A stretch of 38,753 nt of DNA from Candidatus Sabulitectum sp. (GTDB taxonomy: Bacteria > Fermentibacterota > Fermentibacteria > Fermentibacterales > JCC-6): NCBI GenBank assembly GCA_023139045.1, contig JAGLOJ010000065.1, positions 1 through 38,753 of the forward strand, read 5' to 3'. A program made the position numbers and the translations under genes. How positions within the stretch are numbered: position 1 is the first letter of the stretch; each line of letters begins with the position of its first letter. Below are positions 15,067 through 21,947 of the stretch, piece by piece. Under the pieces are notes generated by a model. The model was not told where the DNA came from, ran no database searches, and saw only the letters and a program-made list of their open reading frames with translations.

Positions 15067-15408
15067 ATGGCCAATACGCATGTAGTTGACCATGACAGCC
15101 TCTACCTGATGGTTAAAGGTACCTTGACGCACGTTGAGCGAGGTACCGAACTAACCTTGCCTGCAGCAGCAGCCAAAAAGCTTGAAGCGAGTGGTAAAGT
15201 TAAATCGCTTGGTAAAGCAAAATCTGCTGATGTTGGATCAGAAGTAACCCCTGAAGTGTTTGCTGCAGCGGTTGCTAAACTGAACAAGGAAAACAAAGAC
15301 CATTACACCAATGCCGGGCTTCCAGAGCTTAAAGCACTGAAGGCACTCGACATTAATATAAATGCTGCGACCCGTGATGCACTATGGGAAGCGCTAAACG
15401 CTGAATAA
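15067..15408 (+). CDS. Small head-region protein (FluMu/HI1506-like)
   Basis: This 113-residue protein has an N-terminal beta part (DSLYLMVKGTLTHVERGTEL) and a C-terminal helical part (VFAAAVAKLNKENKDHYTNA, then AATRDALWEAL). The C-terminal half resembles the domain named after the Mu-like prophage FluMu protein HI1506. Function is unknown; its position after the capsid gene suggests a virion role. A strong terminator follows. Confidence 0.7.
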   Translation: MANTHVVDHDSLYLMVKGTLTHVERGTELTLPAAAAKKLEASGKVKSLGKAKSADVGSEVTPEVFAAAVAKLNKENKDHYTNAGLPELKALKALDININAATRDALWEALNAE

Positions 15409-15428
15409 TGGGTTAATGCCCGACAAGC

Positions 15429-15461
15429 AAGGGGGGCTGCGTTTGTGGCTCCCTTTTTTTT
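15429..15461 (+). terminator. Intrinsic terminator after the capsid block
   Basis: AAGGGGGGCTGC and GTGGCTCCCTTT pair over about 12 bp (several G-U pairs) around a GTTT loop, followed by an uninterrupted run of T. It lies between the small head protein and the next gene, so transcripts from the 12061 promoter probably end or are reduced here. Confidence 0.8.
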
Positions 15462-15476
15462 ATTTAAGGAGGGAAT

Positions 15477-16334
15477 ATGGCTGATACATTATTAAATATT
15501 CCCATACCTGAAAACGAATGGGTCGATCTTTACGATTTATCAGGCATAGCAGTTGGCACGGCAATTCAGGTGCAGAACGTGGGCATTAATGATGTGTACC
15601 TGGTAGAAGCAGCCACACAGCCGGACGTAGATTTCGATGGTTATAATGTAGTAAGCAGAGCCAATGGTAACATTCTCCACAACGAGACAGGGGCTTCTGG
15701 CGCTTGGGCATACTGCTCAGCCAAAAGCAAATTAAATGTTGGCCTTATACAAAGACCAAGGGCAATTCTCACAGATGAAAATAAAGTATTATTGGAACTT
15801 GACCCATTAGTTAAAAGCATTCCAGTAACCGAAACATTCCACCACCTTGGACATGAAGGAAAATTATTTATTCACAGTGATAGGCATAATGGTATTGCAA
15901 ACGCAGATAGCGATGATTATCTGATAAGAATTCCAGCAGGCAATGCAAACAGACAAGTACACATGCGGTTCAATTTTATCGGCAAGGCAATCACTGGAAC
16001 TCTTGATGTTGATATTATTTTATATAAAGATGCAACAATATCAGCAGATGGAGATGTAGAAACCATAGTAAGTACCAATGATGCAGTTGTGAAGACTACT
16101 GGCGTTCTAATATTCCACATGCCAACAATAATAAATCTTGGTACATTCAAATCTCAAACGATGATGGCAGGCACAAAAAAGAGCGCAAGCAGTAAGGAGC
16201 AGATTGTCCCTGAATGGATTTTGGCTCCTGATGGGGTAAATGAAAGGAATTACATTATCAGAATCACAAATAATAGCGGTGGTGATATTGATGTAGTTAA
16301 TTCGATATTCTTTTATGATAGTGAAGCAGCATAA
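15477..16334 (+). CDS. Putative virion decoration protein
   Basis: The 285-residue protein follows AAGGAGGG directly after the terminator. The first half (IPIPENEWVDLYDLSGIAVG TAIQVQNVG) looks like the N-terminus of phage head-decorating proteins. The second half (residues about 120-285) is a beta-sandwich-like domain ending NYIIRITNNSGGDIDVVNSI. Its A/T-richer codon use and its own terminator-bounded start suggest an accessory, moron-like gene. Binding to capsid or host surface is inference. Confidence 0.65.
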   Translation: MADTLLNIPIPENEWVDLYDLSGIAVGTAIQVQNVGINDVYLVEAATQPDVDFDGYNVVSRANGNILHNETGASGAWAYCSAKSKLNVGLIQRPRAILTDENKVLLELDPLVKSIPVTETFHHLGHEGKLFIHSDRHNGIANADSDDYLIRIPAGNANRQVHMRFNFIGKAITGTLDVDIILYKDATISADGDVETIVSTNDAVVKTTGVLIFHMPTIINLGTFKSQTMMAGTKKSASSKEQIVPEWILAPDGVNERNYIIRITNNSGGDIDVVNSIFFYDSEAA

Positions 16335-16350
16335 GGTTTAGGGAGATAAC

Positions 16351-16740
16351 ATGGCATACACACCGGCAACAATCGATGACGTAAAGGCTATACTGCCAAC
16401 AGCCACCACATTAACCGACCCACAGATAACAGCAGCCATTGCGGCCGCAACGTGCGTGGTTGCCAGGCTTATTGTTGGCCTTGGGTCTGAATTAAGCGAG
16501 GCATGCCAAACACAAGTGGAAATCTATTTATCAGCCCACTTTGCGGCCGTTACTGAAAATACACTGACGTTGACAGCCGAAAAGGATCCAACCTGCAATT
16601 CATCAGTTACTTATGGGTTCAAATTTGGCGAGGGTATAATGGGCACACCATTTGGACAGATGGCCAATACTTTAAGTGCAGGCACACTTGACCAGCAGGA
16701 CAAACAGCCTGCAGGCATGCGCAGCATAGGAAGCATTTAA
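16351..16740 (+). CDS. Head-tail adaptor protein
   Basis: The 129-residue protein begins YTPATIDDVKAILPTATTLT DPQITAAIAAATCVVARL, a helical start typical of gp6/DUF4054-like connector proteins that bind under the portal ring. The C-terminal tail (NTLSAGTLDQQDKQPAGMRS) is extended. The gene order connector, stopper, gp10-like, tail terminator supports this. Confidence 0.75.
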   Translation: MAYTPATIDDVKAILPTATTLTDPQITAAIAAATCVVARLIVGLGSELSEACQTQVEIYLSAHFAAVTENTLTLTAEKDPTCNSSVTYGFKFGEGIMGTPFGQMANTLSAGTLDQQDKQPAGMRSIGSI

Positions 16741-17096
16741 TGAGCTTATTGGCAAGGAACCTTGTTAAGTATGGCAGCGACATTACCTATAAACAGGTAA
16801 GCGGTGGCACGTTTGACCCAGGGCCGGGCGAATATTCAGGGCAAAGCACAGCCAGCGAGGACATAAGGGCGCTGCAATTGATTGTAACCACTTCACGCAG
16901 GGAATCTTTAGCACTTACGTTAAAGGATGATGGCGTGGTATTTAGTGAGATTGCATTCCTTGTTATACAGGCTAGCGATTTACCATTTGTGCCGTTGCCA
17001 GATGATACAGTCACGCTTGATGGACGTGATTGGACGGTAATGGCTGTGAACAATACCTGCAACCGTACCCGGTATGAACTGGCTTTGAGGATATAA
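16740..17096 (+). CDS. Head closure (stopper) protein
   Basis: The 118-residue protein overlaps its neighbours at both ends. LVKYGSDITYKQVSGGTFDP and PDDTVTLDGRDWTVMAVNNT are beta-strand patterns typical of small stopper proteins that seal the head after packaging. Assignment rests mainly on order and strand pattern. Confidence 0.7.
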   Translation: MSLLARNLVKYGSDITYKQVSGGTFDPGPGEYSGQSTASEDIRALQLIVTTSRRESLALTLKDDGVVFSEIAFLVIQASDLPFVPLPDDTVTLDGRDWTVMAVNNTCNRTRYELALRI

Positions 17097-17452
17097 TGGG
17101 TTTTCAAACATCGATAAAACGATTTAATAGAGATGTGGATAAAAAATCACTAAGGCTTTTTCGTAGCGTTGCCCTGGCCGCATCTGATAAAGTTACATCT
17201 CGCACCCCAATCGACACAGGTGCAGCACGGGGCGCATGGATGGCTGGCATTAATAAGCCTGTTGCAGAAAGCGAAGGATATTTGGCAGTTATTAACAGGC
17301 TCAAGCTTGGTGATACATTTTTTCTGACAAATAAGCTTCCATATATCAGACGTCTTGAATATGGATGGAGTCAGCAGGCACCAGCCGGCATGGTCAGAAT
17401 CACGGTAGCTGAATTTCAAGGTATTGTCAAAAGCATATTGATAAGGGGTTAA
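17096..17452 (+). CDS. HK97 gp10-like tail completion protein
   Basis: The 118-residue product has RSVALAASDKVTSRTPIDTG AARGAW, the conserved 'TPvdTG.lr.sW' signature of the HK97 gp10 family, followed by NKLPYIRRLEYGWSQQAPAG M. Members act in head-tail joining or tail completion. The match is strong. Confidence 0.88.
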   Translation: MGFQTSIKRFNRDVDKKSLRLFRSVALAASDKVTSRTPIDTGAARGAWMAGINKPVAESEGYLAVINRLKLGDTFFLTNKLPYIRRLEYGWSQQAPAGMVRITVAEFQGIVKSILIRG

Positions 17453-17455
17453 AGG

Positions 17456-17869
17456 ATGAGTGAATTTCTGGAAATATCATCAGCATTGGATGCCCATTTG
17501 AACGGTATGGCTAGCCTTCCTCCTGTTGCATGGGAGAACAAGGATTATCCACCAGTGAACGATACTTTATATTTACGGCCGTTTATCATGCCTGGTGATA
17601 CAGTAGGGTCGGCCATCGGTGCAGCAGGCAATGATGAGCATGTAGGTATTTATCAGATTGATGTGCTTGCTGCAATTGGGGAGGGTAAAAAAGCTGCAAT
17701 TGTCATGGCTGATTTAATTGCAGACCGCTTTAAACCAGTGACACAGCTTACCAGTGGAACAACCACTGTTAAATGCGTTACAGCAAGCCGTGCGCCGGCA
17801 TACCGTGATAAAGGCCGATATGTTATTCCGGTGACAGTTCGTTATTTATCGCTTACTGCCAAGCGGTGA
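17456..17869 (+). CDS. Tail terminator protein (lambda U / DUF4128-like)
   Basis: The 137-residue protein begins MSEFLEISSALDAHLNGMA and contains YLRPFIMPGDTVGSAIG and EHVGIYQIDVLAAIGEGKKA. These features match DUF4128, the minor tail U-type protein that caps the tail tube and joins it to the head. It directly precedes the small 17904 gene and the tail tube gene. Confidence 0.85.
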   Translation: MSEFLEISSALDAHLNGMASLPPVAWENKDYPPVNDTLYLRPFIMPGDTVGSAIGAAGNDEHVGIYQIDVLAAIGEGKKAAIVMADLIADRFKPVTQLTSGTTTVKCVTASRAPAYRDKGRYVIPVTVRYLSLTAKR

Positions 17870-17903
17870 TGATTAGTATATAATGGAAAAGGCGAGGTGA
17901 TTT

Positions 17904-18026
17904 ATGCGGGTTAAAATGTGGTACAAAGGCAAAGGCACCCCAATCGAAATTGGGCAAGAGCAAGTTGAACAGATGAAGAAAAAAGGTTGGAAAACAACCG
18001 AAAACAAGAGAGGTAAACAAGTATGA
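17904..18026 (+). CDS. Small basic tail-region protein (40 aa)
   Basis: The frame reads MRVKMWYKGKGTPIEIGQEQ and ends with a Lys-rich tail (TTENKRGKQV). GGCGAGGTG precedes it and its TGA overlaps the ATG of the tail tube gene (ATGA). Comparable 35-45 residue proteins occur just upstream of tail tube genes in other siphophages. Role unknown. Confidence 0.7.
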   Translation: MRVKMWYKGKGTPIEIGQEQVEQMKKKGWKTTENKRGKQV

Positions 18027-18415
18027 GTACTGTAATTGGTAATAGTGGTGATGTAACGATTGGTGCAAACATTGTTGCAGAAATTCTTGGTTGGGAACTA
18101 TCCGAAGGGACAAACGTGGCAGATGATACTGTTCTTGGTGATGCATCAGCATCGCATAAGGCAGGCACCAAAAACTGGACTGCAACTGTAAACGGATATT
18201 ATGACAAAACAGATACAACCGGCCAGGGTGCAATGGTAAATGGTGCAAGTGTTATTGTGCATTTGCGTGATGAAGGCGCAGGCGCAGGCAATATAGACCG
18301 AACTGGCACAGCAACAGTTACAGGCTTAACTGAATCTGTTTCTAATGATGCAATCGTGCCTATTAGCTTTACGTTAACTGGTAATGGTGACCTTGCTAGA
18401 GATACCCTCGTTTAA
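18023..18415 (+). CDS. Major tail tube protein
   Basis: The 130-residue protein (GNSGDVTIGANIVAEILGWE, then SHKAGTKNWTATVNGYYDKT) is a short beta-rich tube subunit of the type found in lambda-like siphophages. It lies between the tail terminator and the frameshifted chaperones, the canonical place. Its stop shares an A with the next ATG. Confidence 0.85.
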   Translation: MSTVIGNSGDVTIGANIVAEILGWELSEGTNVADDTVLGDASASHKAGTKNWTATVNGYYDKTDTTGQGAMVNGASVIVHLRDEGAGAGNIDRTGTATVTGLTESVSNDAIVPISFTLTGNGDLARDTLV

Positions 18416-18783
18416 TGAAAGCCGAGGCGTTTTATACAAGGGATACCCACAATGATGGTGTCGAATTTGAAGTGCTGGATCAGTATGGCAATAAGTCAGG
18501 TTGTTTCCTGACTGTTGTTGGGCCTGATTCGGATAAGTGGCGCGATGTAATTGTAAAAATGCAACGCGACACCCTATTAAGCACATTCACAGACGGGCGC
18601 AGTCAATCAGAAATGCGTGCTGAATATTTAGCTGAGGCCATTATTGGCAGCAGAGAATTTGAAGGTGAGATGGATGCCGCAAGGATTAAAAATCTTTTCC
18701 TTATGGCACCATACATTGCTGATCAGGTTGATAAATTTGTGGCAAAGCGTGAAAATTTTACTATGAAGCCGGAGAAGAACTAA
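18415..18783 (+). CDS. Tail assembly chaperone (gpG analogue)
   Basis: This 122-residue product binds the tape measure during tail assembly. It opens with a beta strand pattern (AEAFYTRDTHNDGVEFEVLD) followed by a helical domain with RAEYLAEAIIGSREFEG. Near its 3' end lies a canonical -1 slippery heptamer, AAATTTT at 18753-18759, in the zero frame as AAT TTT. Ribosomes that slip continue into the next frame to make the longer gpGT analogue. Confidence 0.85.
   Translation: MKAEAFYTRDTHNDGVEFEVLDQYGNKSGCFLTVVGPDSDKWRDVIVKMQRDTLLSTFTDGRSQSEMRAEYLAEAIIGSREFEGEMDAARIKNLFLMAPYIADQVDKFVAKRENFTMKPEKN
18753..18759 (+). promoter_or_regulatory. Programmed -1 frameshift site, AAATTTT
   Basis: The heptamer fits X XXY YYZ in the reading frame of the gpG analogue: AAT TTT re-pairs as AAA TTT after a one-base back slip. 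The -1 frame opens exactly here, with a TGA at 18750-18752 just upstream. It then runs to 19106. Position and frame match the lambda G/GT arrangement. Confidence 0.85.
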
Positions 18784-19106
18784 AGCGGTATGCCCGGTGG
18801 ATGTTTTACGCTTATGGCAGGGATAAAGGTTTAAAATTAACAAGGCTGGAAGTGTGGAAAAAGATAACCGCAAAGACAGGCAGGGTTAAAATTGAACTGA
18901 CACAACAACCTGATATTCGTGTTGAAAGCCTCTATTTATGGTCTATGTATTGCGCCATAAAAAAAGGCTGCGAGGCCGTTACATGGGAATCCATCGGTGC
19001 ATATCAGAGGTTAACCAGGGTGCAGCTTAAACCTTGGGAATCGATGTTAATGATTGATATTGAGGCAGAAAGGCGCAAACCGGGTAAGGAGGTAGATGAT
19101 GGCTGA
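18753..19106 (+). CDS. Tail assembly chaperone C-terminal extension (gpT part of gpGT)
   Basis: This is the -1 frame region joined to the gene starting at 18415; the fusion product spans 18415-19106 and is about 230 residues. After the slip it reads YYEAGEELKRYARWMFYAYG and RDKGLKLTRLEVWKK, and ends VDDG, overlapping the tape measure start by 11 bp. An internal ATG at 18801 has no convincing ribosome site, which supports expression by frameshifting. The T part recruits tail tube subunits to the tape measure. Confidence 0.82.
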   Translation, partial: KFYYEAGEELKRYARWMFYAYGRDKGLKLTRLEVWKKITAKTGRVKIELTQQPDIRVESLYLWSMYCAIKKGCEAVTWESIGAYQRLTRVQLKPWESMLMIDIEAERRKPGKEVDDG

Positions 19107-20997
19107 ACAAGATATTGCCCGGCTCGGATTAGAGGTTGATTCACGGGATATTCGCGTAGCCACTCGCCGCCTGGATAAAATGGAAAGGCAGGCAGGCCAA
19201 ACCGAGCGTGCCACCATTCGCCTTAAAAGTGGTGCTACTGGTCTTGCATCTGCATTTGGTGCATTGGCTGTTGCTGCTGCTTCCTTGGTAATATTAAAAC
19301 AAATCACCAATGATGGCGTAGCCATGCAGAAAATGATGAACACCCTTAATGTTGCAACTGGTGACGCTACAAACAGCATGGCGTTTTTACGGGCTGAGGC
19401 AGAAAGGCTTGGGCTTGACCTTGAAACATCTGCTGAATCATTTGGCAAAATAGCAGCAGCAGCACGGGGCACAGCACTGGAAGGCGAGGAAGTTCGTCGC
19501 ATATTCACGGCAGTAGCTACTGCATCAACTGCAATGGGATTATCAGCTGACCAAACCAAAGGCGCTTTGCGTGCGCTTGAGCAGATGATTTCCAAAGGAA
19601 ATGTGCAGGCTGAGGAGCTGCGTGGTCAATTGGGTGAACGTTTACCGGGTGCTTTCCAGCTTGCGGCCAAAGCAATGGGTGTTACCACCAAAGAGCTGAA
19701 CAAAATGCTTGAGCAGGGTGAAGTGCTGGCAACCGATTTATTACCCAAGCTTGCAACTGTGCTTATTGATGATTTCGGAGCTGGAGCACAGACCGCATCC
19801 GGCCAGGCGCAGGCACAATTTAACCGTTTAAGCACAGCAATATTTGAACTGAATGCAGCCGTTGCAAACAGTGGTGTATTGCAGGCTATTGCAGATTTGG
19901 CTGGCTTGCTTGCTGACGCTGCGCAGGGTGCGGCCACCTTCATTAACGTATTAAGCGAAAGCGAGGATGACCAACTTGCTTTGGCAATTCGCATCAGTGA
20001 TATTAATGAGGAGCTGCAGGAATTGGCAGGTGGGCCATTAAAAGGCCGAATTGCCCGGCTTACAAAAGAAATGGAAAGGCTTATTGCAGTAAGAAATGCA
20101 ATGTTAGTTGCTCCAACTGGTGCTGCTGATACAGGAGATGTAGAGGATGAAGTAAATAAAGAGCGTGTTAAACTTGAAAAGATGCTTGATGCGTGGAATG
20201 TGTACCGGGTTGAGCGTGGTATTCTGGTTGGCGCTATAGGCGAGGATGATGAAGCGCAAGCAGTTGCTCAAGAAGCCATCAGGTTTGCACGGGCCCAAGC
20301 TGATGCAGAGAAAAAACGTGAGCAAATGTTGGCCAATACCGAATTGGAAAACATTGAACGGATGCAGTTAATTTCAGAATTCAATATTATTGAGCAGGGT
20401 TTAGCACAGGAGCATGAAGATATACTAGCAGCGATACGCAAAAGGGCTGAAGAACAGCGTATTAAGGCAATGTCTGATGCTGAACGGTTAATTCATGCAG
20501 TGCGTGAAAGTGATGTATCCAGCGCCCTTGGTTCAGCTGCAAAACTTACTGCAGGGCTTGCAAAGCATAACCGGGCTGCATTTGAGGCCAATAAGGCATT
20601 TGCCACCGGTCAAGTATTGGTTGATGGTGTGGTTGCAGTTCAGAAAGCAGCATCAGCGTTTCCTTTCCCCTTCAATGTGCCTGGTATATTGGCTGAAACA
20701 TTAGGCGCTGCAGGCAGACTTGCTGCTGTTCGCTCTGCTACTTTTGGTGGCGGCGGAAGCATACCAACATCGCAAGGTGGCTCGGCAGGTGGAGTTCCAT
20801 CTCAACAGGTTCCACAGGCACCACCGTCTGAGATTTCTCCTACAGCACCCGGCACAGAAGGACGAGATATTAATATTAAACTAATTGGTGATCCTTCATT
20901 GGTTGATGATGGTACTCTGGAAAGATTTGGTGAAAGACTTTCTCCTATTTTAAGTGAAATGTCAGATAGCAATATAAATATGGCGGTGAGAACATGA
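19096..20997 (+). CDS. Tail tape measure protein
   Basis: The 633-residue protein sets tail length. The N-terminus (DSRDIRVATRRLDKMERQAG) leads into the conserved tape measure domain (SMAFLRAEAERLGLDLETSA, LRALEQMISKGNVQAEELRG, LGERLPGAFQLAAKAMGV). A hydrophobic stretch and coiled coils follow, and the C-terminal part is Gly/Pro-rich. At about 0.15 nm per residue the tail would be roughly 95 nm, a short siphovirus tail (inference). GGAGG precedes the start. Confidence 0.93.
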   Translation: MMAEQDIARLGLEVDSRDIRVATRRLDKMERQAGQTERATIRLKSGATGLASAFGALAVAAASLVILKQITNDGVAMQKMMNTLNVATGDATNSMAFLRAEAERLGLDLETSAESFGKIAAAARGTALEGEEVRRIFTAVATASTAMGLSADQTKGALRALEQMISKGNVQAEELRGQLGERLPGAFQLAAKAMGVTTKELNKMLEQGEVLATDLLPKLATVLIDDFGAGAQTASGQAQAQFNRLSTAIFELNAAVANSGVLQAIADLAGLLADAAQGAATFINVLSESEDDQLALAIRISDINEELQELAGGPLKGRIARLTKEMERLIAVRNAMLVAPTGAADTGDVEDEVNKERVKLEKMLDAWNVYRVERGILVGAIGEDDEAQAVAQEAIRFARAQADAEKKREQMLANTELENIERMQLISEFNIIEQGLAQEHEDILAAIRKRAEEQRIKAMSDAERLIHAVRESDVSSALGSAAKLTAGLAKHNRAAFEANKAFATGQVLVDGVVAVQKAASAFPFPFNVPGILAETLGAAGRLAAVRSATFGGGGSIPTSQGGSAGGVPSQQVPQAPPSEISPTAPGTEGRDINIKLIGDPSLVDDGTLERFGERLSPILSEMSDSNINMAVRT

Positions 20998-21947
20998 CAA
21001 AAAACCCTCTTTTGCTATGGCTTAACAAAGTGCCTGATACATATTCAATTATTGTTGGCACAGAAAATTCTGGCCTGCAGTTTACCGAGGCTTTCACTTG
21101 GGATGCATTGCGCAATTGGATTGTTACTTCTAATGGATCTGGTGTTGTTACCGTACAGGCTAATTATGAAACTGGTTCGGCTTGGTTAATATCAACCAGT
21201 TATGCACTTGATACAATTATTGCTAATGGTGGTGTTTCATATCGCTGCACGGTTGCTCATACATCGATTGCAGCTAGTGAGCCGGGCGTGGGTGCATCTT
21301 GGGAGGTTTATTGGGTGTTGGATACCCCAGACATTGAATATTTAATTCTCGGGGCGCACAGGCACGATGCAAGTGGGTATCGTTTTGCAGGAGGTAGTAT
21401 TCAGTTACAATATTGGAATGGCAGTGCATTTGTTGATTGCTTGGCAACCACAGCTATTACTGCAAAGGTTAAACATCCAAGCATACATGAGGTTGCAGCG
21501 CATACTGTAATTGGGAATGCAGGATATTATTCTTATCAATTAACTATAAGCGGAATGGGGATAACAGAAGATATAGCATTGCCAGAATTGTTTATGGGGC
21601 CAGCATTGGTAATGCCCGGTGTTCGTTACAACTTTGACCCCAACGTTGAAGAATGGACTGGGCCATCAACAACCACTGAAACAGGACGCATTTATGAATC
21701 TGCTCTATCTCGTAGATATGCACCCAGGCCAAGTTTTAATTTCCTTAATCCAGCAAAAGATATTGAGGTTAATGAATTTATTGAAAACAGGCTTGAAGAA
21801 CGTGGAGCATTTTGGTGGTTTTGGAACCCATTGGATAAACCAGCAGAAGGCTACATGATGAAGCACCGGGGCAAATCTGCACCCAAGCCAATTATGTTGC
21901 CTGATGGTTCTACCAAGTTTGACCTAAACATGATTGAGAGCGTTTAA
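20994..21947 (+). CDS. Distal tail / minor tail protein with carbohydrate-binding-like module
   Basis: The 317-residue protein overlaps the tape measure stop by 4 bp, the place of the distal tail protein. Residues 63-108 (WLISTSYALDTIIANGGVSY RCTVAHTS, then GASWEVYW) resemble the CBM5/12 chitin-binding fold: aromatic, GD-like turn, SYRC, HTS, final W-YW. The C-terminal part (VNEFIENRLEERGAFWWFWN) looks like the DUF2460/minor tail group. The module may bind host polysaccharide. A similar module is inside the next gene. Confidence 0.7.
   Translation: MTKNPLLLWLNKVPDTYSIIVGTENSGLQFTEAFTWDALRNWIVTSNGSGVVTVQANYETGSAWLISTSYALDTIIANGGVSYRCTVAHTSIAASEPGVGASWEVYWVLDTPDIEYLILGAHRHDASGYRFAGGSIQLQYWNGSAFVDCLATTAITAKVKHPSIHEVAAHTVIGNAGYYSYQLTISGMGITEDIALPELFMGPALVMPGVRYNFDPNVEEWTGPSTTTETGRIYESALSRRYAPRPSFNFLNPAKDIEVNEFIENRLEERGAFWWFWNPLDKPAEGYMMKHRGKSAPKPIMLPDGSTKFDLNMIESV

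Noticed and set aside
19047-19595. Minus-strand frame of 182 codons within the tape measure gene
   Set aside because: It lies wholly opposite a well-supported tape measure domain and is low in complexity; there is no other leftward gene in this region.
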